From assembly GCA_023388055.1 (NCBI GenBank), contig JAEWGW010000010.1, forward strand, positions 1 through 62,619: a stretch of DNA of 62,619 nucleotides, read 5' to 3'. Below are positions 25,439 to 33,286 of this stretch, piece by piece. Position numbers and translations under genes: made by a program. This stretch comes from Bacillota bacterium. GTDB taxonomy: Bacteria > Bacillota > Bacilli > Paenibacillales > NBRC-103111. The notes under the pieces were generated by a model. It worked only from the letters and a program-made list of their open reading frames with translations. It made no database searches and had not been told where the DNA came from. Each line of letters opens with the position of its first letter. Position 1 is the stretch's first letter.

Positions 25439-26170
25439 ATGGAAAAGCTTGTCCCGCAAAGCCGGAGTGATCCGGCATGGAGGCTGGGTCCCTTTACCGA
25501 AGGGGTGAAGGACTGTCTTCCGACAGTATTGGGTTATCTAAGCATTGGCTTCGCCGCAGGCGTCATCGGACGGACGTCGGGGTTAAGCATTCTGGAAATT
25601 GTCTGTATGTCGTTATTCGTCTATGCCGGCTCCGCCCAGTTTATTATGTCGGGGATGCTGTTGGCAGGCAGCTCCGGTATTGCGGTCATACTGACGGTAT
25701 TTCTCGTCAACCTCCGGCATTTGCTCATGAGTGCTGCCCTGGCTCCTTACTTCAAGCATTTGCCCATGTGGAAAAATGCCGTTCTCGGCTCACAGCTGAC
25801 GGATGAAACCTTCGGTGTCGCCGTCACCAGGCTGGAGCAGGAGGGGAAGGGCAACGGCTGGTGGATGCTGGGCCTCAATATGACGGCGCAGGCCAATTGG
25901 GTTTTGGCCACCGTCATCGGCGCACTGTTTGGGCAATGGATTGACAACCCGCAGGAATTCGGGCTTGATTTTGCCCTGCCCGGCATGTTCATCGGCCTAC
26001 TGGCCCTTCAATTATTATCCCGGCGCAAATGGCGGGTGGACATCCTTGTGCTGACCGTTGCCGTGTTGTGCACCCTGGTGGGCAGCCTCTGGTTTTCTCC
26101 CAGCGTCAGTGTTTTGATCGCTGTTGTAGTTGCAGCCACAGCCGGGCTTCTGGCGGAGGTGCGCCGATGA
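25439..26170 (+). CDS. azlC: AzlC family branched-chain amino acid exporter subunit
   Basis: A 243-residue membrane protein, the large subunit of an AzlCD-type exporter of branched-chain amino acids or analogues. The AzlC signature runs PTVLGYLSIGFAAGVIGRTSG near residues 21-41 and FLVNLRHLLMSAAL near 83-96. The ATG at 25439 has AGGAG 7 bases upstream. The stop overlaps the azlD start by 4 bases. Confidence 0.9.
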   Translation: MEKLVPQSRSDPAWRLGPFTEGVKDCLPTVLGYLSIGFAAGVIGRTSGLSILEIVCMSLFVYAGSAQFIMSGMLLAGSSGIAVILTVFLVNLRHLLMSAALAPYFKHLPMWKNAVLGSQLTDETFGVAVTRLEQEGKGNGWWMLGLNMTAQANWVLATVIGALFGQWIDNPQEFGLDFALPGMFIGLLALQLLSRRKWRVDILVLTVAVLCTLVGSLWFSPSVSVLIAVVVAATAGLLAEVRR

Positions 26171-26481
26171 GATGGGACGTGATGCTCATTATTGCGGGCG
26201 CCTCTCTGGTGACGCTGGTGCCTAGGGTGCTGCCGCTGTCCCTTCTAAGCCGGGTGGAGCTGCCGGAGTGGAGCATGCGCTGGCTGCGCCATATTCCAGT
26301 GGCGGTGATGGCCGCCTTGCTGGCCCAGGCACTGTTCGTGCCGGACGGAAGCCTGGAGTTCCGGCCTAACAATCTGCTGGCGGCGATTCCGGCTTTTGCG
26401 GCGGCATTTTTTACCCGCAGCCTGCTGTTGGCCGTTATGGTCGGCATCGGCACCATGTTCCTCCTGATGAGGCTGGGATAG
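26167..26481 (+). CDS. azlD: AzlD family branched-chain amino acid exporter subunit
   Basis: A 104-residue small membrane subunit with three to four hydrophobic helices and the family stretch TLVPRVLPLSLL near residues 16-27. It pairs with AzlC. ATGA overlap with azlC shows translational coupling. Confidence 0.9.
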   Translation: MRWDVMLIIAGASLVTLVPRVLPLSLLSRVELPEWSMRWLRHIPVAVMAALLAQALFVPDGSLEFRPNNLLAAIPAFAAAFFTRSLLLAVMVGIGTMFLLMRLG

Positions 26482-26558
26482 CGGGACCTGTACGAGTCTT
26501 TACCCGGCTGGCTGGGCTTCAAACCTGTCTTCCACGCATACGGCCACGCCGAACATAC

Positions 26559-26600
26559 AAAAACAACCTTAGCCCGCCGGAAGGGACTAAGGTTGTTTTG
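26559..26600. terminator. Bidirectional terminator between azlD and the yjcZ-like gene
   Basis: AAACAACCTTAG pairs with CTAAGGTTGTTT. A and T runs flank both sides, so it can serve azlCD and the convergent small gene. Confidence 0.85.
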
Positions 26601-26634
26601 CGTGTCGTTCATCCTGCTTCACGACCGGGAGGGA

Positions 26635-26745
26635 TTAGCACCAGCCGCTTCTCAGAATGATCACCAGGAGAATATACAATACCAGAATGATGGCAGTGGA
26701 AGTACCGATACCGCCGATTCCTCCACAAGGATTACAAGCGCCCAT
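26635..26745 (-). CDS. YjcZ family small sporulation protein
   Basis: A 36-residue peptide starting MGACNPCGGIGGIG and ending with a single hydrophobic helix (IILVLYILLVIILRSG) and WC. This is the typical layout of YjcZ-type sporulation peptides, a family of tiny membrane peptides of sporulating Bacilli. A GAGGGGTG site precedes the ATG. It was found by reading the minus strand, because it is too short for routine ORF calling. From 26746 to about 26970 I see no gene. Confidence 0.8.
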   Translation of the reverse strand: MGACNPCGGIGGIGTSTAIILVLYILLVIILRSGWC

Positions 26746-26973
26746 TGTTGTACACCCCTCTTTCCTGACCCTGTAGGTCATTTACAATAGCAGTATATGC
26801 GGAGGCCCTTCACCAGACTGTGCGCTTACCCATGGGCATTCAACCAAACCTATGGGAAGCTGTCCCGGTGTCAAATGCCTGCGTAAAAGGGAGTGGCGGG
26901 TGTGCGAAGGCGCTTACTGAAAATTGCGGGCGGACGAACAGCAGTGGGAGAGAGGAGGCGAGGATGGCGGTTG

Positions 26974-27158
26974 TAACGGACACGAGAGACGTTATTTCGC
27001 CAAAATGAACCCTGTCCCGAATCTAACGGACACAGATGCGCCTATTCGACCCTCAAGATGCTGAAAACCAGCAAAGTACTGTGAATAGCGGCGCTGGAGT
27101 CCGTTAGAATGGGAAAAGTGCCATTTTGCCCCCAATAGCGTCTGTGGAGTCCGTTAGC
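26974..27158. repeat. Intergenic palindrome cluster D
   Basis: Four units lie near 26974-26999, 27021-27048, 27083-27109 and 27132-27158. The first two read TAACGGACAC...CGTTATT or CGCCTATT; the last two are inverted and read AATAGCG...GAGTCCGTTAG. Spacers repeat CCAAAATG or CCATTTTGCC. Confidence 0.8.
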
Positions 27159-27252
27159 GCAGAAGGGGCGGTTTAGTTAGAGCAGAAGCCTTCTTGTGAG
27201 CGCAGAAGACTCCCCGTTCGCGTAGACGCCGCCCCCTCACCCGGCGGGAGAG

Positions 27253-28446
27253 CTACATTCCCGGAGGCTCCAGCTTGGCGGACTGCCAGCGCAGCCGGTC
27301 CAGCGGAAGGAAGCAGAGCCCGGCCATCAGCACGGAAAAGGCGATGAAGTACGGTGAAACCACACCCCGCCACTGTCCCGCCGCTACCGGGCCGATAAAC
27401 GAACCTGCCGAATAGGCGATAGACAGGATGGAATAGGCTCTCCCGTAGCGAGTGGAGCTGGTGGAGGCAGCCAGAAGGCTGGCAATGGCCGGGAAGATCA
27501 CCCCTTTGGCCATGCCAATGAAGAAGAGGAGCACATACAGGGATACCGGAGCATGGACCGCCATGGCAAAAAATGCCGCCGCCAGCATCATGCAGCCAAC
27601 CATGGTGCGCAGGAGGGGGGACACCCGATTGAGGAACACCATGCTCAAGGACAGAAGCGCTCCCAGGCTCACCAGGGAGAAGAGCATCCCCGAGTTCAGC
27701 ACGGCGCCTGTAAGCTCGGCGGCGGAGGCGTTTCCGTGACCGTGATGGCTCAGCATAGGCAGCTCAAAGTACAGAATGCCCTGGGAACAGGAGATGGCCA
27801 AAGGCAGCATAAAAAACAGCCAAGGCAACCCGGCAGACTGTCCCGGGGAATCGTCCTGCTGTACTCCCGCAGCTCCATTGCTGCTTTTCCCCGCCTGAAC
27901 CGGAACATCCCGGATGCCGAAAATAGCCAGAACACCGGTGGCCAGAAGCCCCCAGCCCAGTACCGTAAAGGAGGTGGAAAACCCGATTTTGGCCACCAGA
28001 TAAGCGCCTGCGGCGGGAGATACAACGGAGGCCAGTGTATGGACCAGACCGTTGCCGGACATCAGCTTGCTCTGATGAACCCGGTCCCGGGCCAGCTTCG
28101 CCAGCAGGGTCATACAGGCAGGTGACAGGAAAGCCAGCACGAACCCGCTGATGGAGCGGATCACCAGCAGCTGCCAGGGATTCTCCACCTGGGCCTGGAG
28201 AAGGAGCAGAACCCCTCCGGCCATCAGGCTGATGCAGATAAACACCTTGCTGCCGTAGCGGTCCACGCCAACCCCCGCCAGCAGGTTGCCCGGCAGATGG
28301 GTGATGGAATACAGGCCCAGGATCAGGCCGATGAAGGATGGGGCGGCGCCCAGCGAAACGGCGAATGGGGAGAGGATCGGATATTGGGCGTGCAGATCGA
28401 AGAAGGCGACGAACATAAACAGGTACAGCCATATAGCGGTTTTCAC
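27253..28446 (-). CDS. Major facilitator superfamily transporter
   Basis: A 397-residue transporter with about twelve membrane helices in two halves. The loop between helices 2 and 3 reads GNLLAGVGVDRYGSK near residue 55, a variant of the MFS G-x-x-x-D-R-x-G-R/K motif. The GTG at 28446 follows AAGGAAGG; the frame remains open far upstream, but that extension is antisense to the next gene and not protein-like. The substrate is unknown; drug efflux or sugar export are options. Confidence 0.85.
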   Translation of the reverse strand: MKTAIWLYLFMFVAFFDLHAQYPILSPFAVSLGAAPSFIGLILGLYSITHLPGNLLAGVGVDRYGSKVFICISLMAGGVLLLLQAQVENPWQLLVIRSISGFVLAFLSPACMTLLAKLARDRVHQSKLMSGNGLVHTLASVVSPAAGAYLVAKIGFSTSFTVLGWGLLATGVLAIFGIRDVPVQAGKSSNGAAGVQQDDSPGQSAGLPWLFFMLPLAISCSQGILYFELPMLSHHGHGNASAAELTGAVLNSGMLFSLVSLGALLSLSMVFLNRVSPLLRTMVGCMMLAAAFFAMAVHAPVSLYVLLFFIGMAKGVIFPAIASLLAASTSSTRYGRAYSILSIAYSAGSFIGPVAAGQWRGVVSPYFIAFSVLMAGLCFLPLDRLRWQSAKLEPPGM

Positions 28447-28626
28447 CGGCCACCCTTCCTTTCGTGACAAGCATTGCTTATGTAGATGTCTACGCCGGTT
28501 GTCCATCCGATATGCACGTGACTCCCTAAAGCAAGTTGGTTCTGTACAGGACAGTCCGATATGGTAAAATAGGCGTGCATGCACTGCTGTTGGAAAAATG
28601 GACAGGGAAGGGCGGGAACGGTAAGA

Positions 28627-29067
28627 ATGGAGCAGCTTCAAGGGTTTTTGCAGGAGCAATGGATGATCATCGCTATTGCGCTGGTGGTATTGATTGTAGT
28701 GGTCAAGCTGGTGAAGACGGCGATCAAATGGGCTATTATTCTGCTTATTGTTGCGGGCATATTCGTTTATGGCGCCAATTACAAGGATACACTGACCAGT
28801 ATCAAGGATGCGGTAGTGGAGAATGCGGGCGGAGCCTTGACCGATGCGGTGAAGGAGCAGGCGGCCAACGCCATCCGCAATGAAGCCAAGGATGCCACCT
28901 ATACGGCCAATGCGGACGGCAGCTTTACCGTGAAGAGCAAAACCATTCAAGTGGACGGCAAACCCGGCTCGGATACCGTCAAGGTAACCATCGCCGGACA
29001 ATCCTTTAATATGAAGACGGTGGATGCGGTGAATGCCTATCTGGAGGCGGCGCGCAAAAGCCAATAA
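28627..29067 (+). CDS. Small membrane-anchored hypothetical protein
   Basis: A 146-residue protein with two adjacent hydrophobic segments near residues 12-28 and 34-46. An extracytoplasmic-looking region follows, with an Ala-rich helix (DAVKEQAANAIRNEAKDA) and a C-terminal beta-rich part containing FTVKSKTIQVDGKPG. I do not recognise a family. The ATG at 28627 has only a weak ribosome site. It precedes the transglutaminase gene by 68 bases on the same strand. Confidence 0.65.
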   Translation: MEQLQGFLQEQWMIIAIALVVLIVVVKLVKTAIKWAIILLIVAGIFVYGANYKDTLTSIKDAVVENAGGALTDAVKEQAANAIRNEAKDATYTANADGSFTVKSKTIQVDGKPGSDTVKVTIAGQSFNMKTVDAVNAYLEAARKSQ

Positions 29068-29135
29068 CGGACCATCGGATGGCCGTGATCAACCGGCGCG
29101 GATGCCCGGCAAGTGAGGAATGAGGAGGGAGAGCC

Positions 29136-30263
29136 ATGGACGGCTGGAACTGGATTACGGGTTTGTTGATTGCTGTCCTGGTGCTCTCGGTGCTGCAAGG
29201 GGCCAAGCGGGGAGCTGCGGGCTCCTCCCGCCAGCTGCTGGCGTTGGGCCTGGAGGGGGTTGGAACGGCCATCTCCATTCTGGTGGCCTGGAGGCTGGCC
29301 CAGTGGGCGTCACCCCTAGCCGGTGATTGGCTGATATCCCTGAACATTGTCATCCCCTCGGGAGAGCTGAACGTGTGGCAGCAGCTGTATTACACCTTCA
29401 TTACCAGTCTGCGCGACTTTTCGCTGATGCGGGGAGCCATCCTGTTTGTCATCGCATATAGCTCCGTTAAGGGGCTGCTGAACCGGATCGCGCTGCCGCT
29501 TCTGAATGACCGGCTGGGCGATGCGATGCGCAGCCCGGAGCAGGCATCTGCCTCCCGGTGGGCCAGCGCCGCCGTTGGCGGAGCCATTGGTGTAGCCACG
29601 GGTGCGGTGCGCGGGCTTCTTTTGATTGCGGGATTGATGGTGGTGGGAGCCTTGTTCCCCGACTCGCCAGTCAGCGCGCAGGCGGCCAATTCGCCGCTGT
29701 ACCGCCAGGGAGCGGAGCGGGTGATTACCCCGTTGACGGGGAACATGCTCTCCCGGCTGCCCGTATTTACACAATCCGTGCAGGCCGAGATGGACCAAAT
29801 CCTAAAGCGCAAGTATGAGGTGCTGGACGCCCATGTGCCGGAGGATGTGGCCAGTGCTGCGCTGGAGATTACAGCAGGCAAGGAGACAGATGAGGAAAAA
29901 GCCAAGGCGCTGTACCAATGGGTCGGCACCCGGGTGAAGTACGACTGGGAAAAGGTTCGGCTGTATGAGGAAAAGCGGATTTGGAAGGAGCAGACGCCGG
30001 AGGATACCTTCACAACCCGGACGGGTGTCTGCATCGACTACTCCCGGCTGTATGCTTCCATGGCCCGGACAGTGGGACTGGACGTGAAGGTGGTGACCGG
30101 CCTCGGCTCCGACGGACGCGGAGGCACCGGCTCCCATGCCTGGAACGAGGTATATCTGGCGGAGAAGCAGACCTGGGTGCCTTTGGATTCCACGTGGGTA
30201 TCCAGCGGAGGCAACTGGTTTAATCCGGCCGATTTCTATAAAACGCATATTAAGGAAGCCTAG
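29136..30263 (+). CDS. Membrane protein with CvpA-like N-terminus and transglutaminase domain
   Basis: A 375-residue protein. The N-terminal half has about four to five hydrophobic segments resembling a CvpA-type membrane module. The C-terminal half is a transglutaminase-like cysteine protease fold with Cys in GVCIDYS near residue 298, His in GSHAWNEVYL near 333 and Asp in VPLDSTW near 350, so the triad is intact. Such domains usually act on peptides or peptidoglycan outside the membrane. The exact reaction is unknown. A GAGGAGGGAG site precedes the ATG. Confidence 0.85.
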   Translation: MDGWNWITGLLIAVLVLSVLQGAKRGAAGSSRQLLALGLEGVGTAISILVAWRLAQWASPLAGDWLISLNIVIPSGELNVWQQLYYTFITSLRDFSLMRGAILFVIAYSSVKGLLNRIALPLLNDRLGDAMRSPEQASASRWASAAVGGAIGVATGAVRGLLLIAGLMVVGALFPDSPVSAQAANSPLYRQGAERVITPLTGNMLSRLPVFTQSVQAEMDQILKRKYEVLDAHVPEDVASAALEITAGKETDEEKAKALYQWVGTRVKYDWEKVRLYEEKRIWKEQTPEDTFTTRTGVCIDYSRLYASMARTVGLDVKVVTGLGSDGRGGTGSHAWNEVYLAEKQTWVPLDSTWVSSGGNWFNPADFYKTHIKEA

Positions 30264-30310
30264 CCCTAGCAAATGGATAAAACGCGGTTGGTTTCATTCA
30301 TTCGGGGGCT

Positions 30311-30361
30311 CCCCCAAAAGTATTCGGAATTCACTTCAGAGCTTCACTTCACTTTTGGGGG
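30311..30361 (-). repeat. Inverted third copy of the CCCCAAAAGT...ACTTTTGGGG hairpin
   Basis: Read on the minus strand it begins CCCCCAAAAGTGAAG and ends TCCGAATACTTTTGGGGGAG. It matches copy 1 at 4914-4963 in both arms and most of the core. It lies between the transglutaminase and HAD genes. Confidence 0.8.
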
Positions 30362-30385
30362 ATTAACTAAAAAGGAGCGTGCGCA

Positions 30386-31093
30386 ATGCTGTTGTCACCC
30401 GGCCGTTACCAGGCCGTTTTTTTCGATGTGGGGGATACCCTGATGTACATTCCCGCCGCCCAGGCAGTCATCTGCCGGCATCTGGCGGAGAAAGCGCTGG
30501 TCCGCGAGGAGGAAGAGGTGGGGCAGCTGTTCCAGCAGGCCTTCCGCCAGTTTTATGTGGAGCGGGAGCTGAACCCGGACGAATGCTGCTCGCCCGAATC
30601 CGACCGGCAGTTCTGGACGGGTGTCTACCGGTTTATGCTGGATGAGCTGGGAGCAGGGGGAGAATGGGCGGAGGAGGAAATCCACCATTGCTGCCATGAG
30701 CTGTACGAGATGTTCACCAGCCCGGCCAATTACCGGCTGTTTGACGATGTGGTCGAAACCCTGGAGGCGCTCCGGGAGCGCGGCTTCCGCCTGGGGGTGG
30801 TCTCCAATTTTTCACCGACGCTGAAGGACATTCTGCAGGACAAAGGAATTCTTCATTATTTCGATCCGGTGATCGTATCCACCGAGGTAGGGCTGGAGAA
30901 GCCCAATCCCGACATTTTCCGGCTGGCCCTGGCGGAAGCGGGCCTTGCGGCCTCCGAAGTGCTTTATGTGGGGGACCATGACCTGAATGACCTGTGGGCG
31001 CCGCGGCAGCTGGGGATGGACGCCGTGAAGATTCTCCGTTACGACTATATGACAGGCGAAGGCATTACTGGTTTGCAGGAACTTTTAAAGTGA
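30386..31093 (+). CDS. HAD superfamily hydrolase
   Basis: A 235-residue phosphatase-like enzyme. Motif I is FFDVGDTL at residues 12-19, with the nucleophile Asp followed by Gly rather than the usual Asp-x-Asp proton donor position. Motif II is VVSNFS near 140, motif III Lys lies in VGLEKPNPDIF near 172, and motif IV is YVGDHDLND near 194. The GDT variant is common in a subgroup of haloacid dehalogenase and phosphatase proteins. The substrate is unknown. AAAGGAG precedes the ATG. The gene ends 11 bases before the PBP start, so they are probably co-transcribed. Confidence 0.85.
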   Translation: MLLSPGRYQAVFFDVGDTLMYIPAAQAVICRHLAEKALVREEEEVGQLFQQAFRQFYVERELNPDECCSPESDRQFWTGVYRFMLDELGAGGEWAEEEIHHCCHELYEMFTSPANYRLFDDVVETLEALRERGFRLGVVSNFSPTLKDILQDKGILHYFDPVIVSTEVGLEKPNPDIFRLALAEAGLAASEVLYVGDHDLNDLWAPRQLGMDAVKILRYDYMTGEGITGLQELLK

Positions 31094-31104
31094 GGCTAAG
31101 AGCC

Positions 31105-33165
31105 ATGAAGCGCTTCTTCTCGTACGAGACTGAAGAGGTAAAGGAAATCCGGGAGCGGTCCAGGCGGACCCATTTTTCCATCCGGATCAATATGTTTTTT
31201 TTCAGCACCTTCCTGCTGTTTTCCCTGCTCATTGTGAAGCTGGCTTTTCTCCAGTTTGTGCAGGGGGAGGAGCTGTCGGCCATGGAGGACCGCCAGACCA
31301 AGGAGAAAATCACCATTTCTCCCATCCGGGGCAATATCTACGATCTGGACGGATACCCCATCGCGTATACCACCTCCGCCCAATCGCTTTTTTACCAGAT
31401 TGTGCCGAAGCAGACCAAGGAGGAGAAAATCGCCCTCGCCCTCAAAATTGCCGAGCTGGCGGCTACCCATGGTGATCCCCAATACGGAGCGCTGGATGCG
31501 GCGGAGATTATCAAGCGGATGGACGTGGGCTTTGATATTGCGGGGATTTCCACCAAGGAACCCAGCTACACCTTCCAGCCCAGACGGGTGAAGGCGGGGC
31601 TGACCAAACAGGAGATTGCCTATGTGGTGGAGCATCAGGACGATTTGCCCGGTGTGAGCATTGTGGAGGAAAGCGCCCGGGTATACGACGAGAATACCAT
31701 TGCGTCCCAACTGGTGGGATACCTGCGCCCCTTCTCCACCGCCCGCAACCAGACCCAGTCCTATCTGAATTTCTATAAGGATAATCCGGGGGAGTATCTG
31801 AACGAGGAGTTTGTTGGCTTCGACGGGCTTGAATTCCTGTACCAGGATGAGCTTCGGGGCAAAAACGGCAGCAAATCCTATCCGGTCAATTCCCGCTCCC
31901 AGATCATCGGGCAGGTGACCATTACCCCGCCGGATAAGGGGCATAATCTGTACCTCACCTTGAAAAAGGATGTCCAGCTGGCAGCGGAGAATGCCATCAT
32001 CCAGCAGCTGGCTTATATGAAAAGCCGGGAGGCGGAGCAGCTGAAGTACCCCGCCCTGGGCAAAAATGCCTTGGCCGGTTATGCCGTGGCCATGGAGGTG
32101 GATACGGGCCGGGTGGTAGCAATGGCCAGCATGCCCGACTACAACACCAACATCTGGTCCAAGGAGCGGATTCCCACCGAGGAGTACAACAGCATCCAGT
32201 TCCAGTACATCAACGGCACCATCCGGGAGCGGTACGCCGATATCCAGGATAACAAGGAGCGGAGCAAACACCCCAGCTCCCTGGTTCCCCTGGGCTCCAC
32301 AATTAAACCACTAACGGTGCTGCTGGGGATGAATGAAGGCATTATCGGCCCCAATGAGCGGTATGTGGACCCAACCACCTTTGTGTTCGGCAAGGACAAA
32401 AGCTCCATCAGCAATTCGGACAAGCATAACTACGGCATTCTGACTCCCGCCCTGGCCCTCCAGTATTCGGCCAATACCTTCATGGGGGAAATGGTGGGCA
32501 ACCGGATGTACATGAGCTCCAAGTACCCCTCCTTTCCCAAGGCGGGCAATGCCATCGAGGTTTGGGACTCCTACATGAAAAAATTCGGCCTGGGCCAGCT
32601 GACGGGCAGTCAGCTCCCTGGGGAATATGCGGGGGACCCCTATTACTTCGAAACAGCCAAGCGGGAATCCGCCCAGTCCGTGCTGATCTATGCCTCCTTC
32701 GGCCAACAGGGCCGTTACACCACCCTGCAGCTGGCCCAATATGCATCCATGCTGGCCAATCACGGCAAGAAATACCGCCCTGTGTTTGTGGACCGGATCA
32801 CCACTTATGACGGACAGCTGGTCCGCCAGGTAGAGCCGGAGCTGCTCGCCCAGGAGGATTTCCCTGCCGCCTACTGGAGAGTGCTGGAGGAGGGCATGAA
32901 GCAGGTTTTCGTCACCGGCTTTGACGGCGTCGGCTACTCGGTTGTGCGCAAAACAGGGACCTCCCAGCAGCAGGTGGCCGGACAGTCTCTGGAGAATGCT
33001 GTCTTCATCGCTTACGCGCCCGCGGACAAGCCCAAGCTGGCGGTGGCGGTGGTGGTGCCGGAGGGAGGCTTCGGCTCCTGGGGGGCGGCTCCCATCGCCC
33101 GGAAGATTTTCGATGCATATGATGAGCATTACGGTCTGTATGGTGTTCCGAAAAGCAGCCAATAA
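31105..33165 (+). CDS. Class B penicillin-binding protein, PbpA/PbpH-like (first of tandem pair)
   Basis: A 686-residue monofunctional transpeptidase that cross-links peptidoglycan. A cytoplasmic N-terminus and one membrane anchor (MFFFSTFLLFSLLIVKLAFL) are followed by a PBP-dimer domain (SPIRGNIYDLDGYPIAY) and the transpeptidase domain, with SxxK as GSTIKPL (Ser about 397), SxN as YSANTF (about 455) and VRKTGTS (about 616). Length and layout match the elongation-linked PbpA and PbpH of B. subtilis. The ATG at 31105 has GAGGCT; a GTG at 31090 is possible. Confidence 0.9.
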   Translation: MKRFFSYETEEVKEIRERSRRTHFSIRINMFFFSTFLLFSLLIVKLAFLQFVQGEELSAMEDRQTKEKITISPIRGNIYDLDGYPIAYTTSAQSLFYQIVPKQTKEEKIALALKIAELAATHGDPQYGALDAAEIIKRMDVGFDIAGISTKEPSYTFQPRRVKAGLTKQEIAYVVEHQDDLPGVSIVEESARVYDENTIASQLVGYLRPFSTARNQTQSYLNFYKDNPGEYLNEEFVGFDGLEFLYQDELRGKNGSKSYPVNSRSQIIGQVTITPPDKGHNLYLTLKKDVQLAAENAIIQQLAYMKSREAEQLKYPALGKNALAGYAVAMEVDTGRVVAMASMPDYNTNIWSKERIPTEEYNSIQFQYINGTIRERYADIQDNKERSKHPSSLVPLGSTIKPLTVLLGMNEGIIGPNERYVDPTTFVFGKDKSSISNSDKHNYGILTPALALQYSANTFMGEMVGNRMYMSSKYPSFPKAGNAIEVWDSYMKKFGLGQLTGSQLPGEYAGDPYYFETAKRESAQSVLIYASFGQQGRYTTLQLAQYASMLANHGKKYRPVFVDRITTYDGQLVRQVEPELLAQEDFPAAYWRVLEEGMKQVFVTGFDGVGYSVVRKTGTSQQQVAGQSLENAVFIAYAPADKPKLAVAVVVPEGGFGSWGAAPIARKIFDAYDEHYGLYGVPKSSQ

Positions 33166-33286
33166 AGCCTAAAGCCCTATAGAGGACCCGTCTTCCCCCT
33201 GGAAGGCAGGTCCTTCTTGCAGTTGGCATCCTTCCGCGAAGTTGTTACACTATAAAGTGGAACATCACATTGAAGGAGGTCGAAGC

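Noticed and set aside
26820..27008. Open frame of 62 residues before cluster D
   Set aside because: It has no ribosome site and its end is formed by the repeat unit; the composition is not protein-like.
27253..29064. A 603-residue version of the MFS transporter
   Set aside because: The extra N-terminal part is antisense to the gene at 28627 and does not look like protein; GTG at 28446 has AAGGAAGG.
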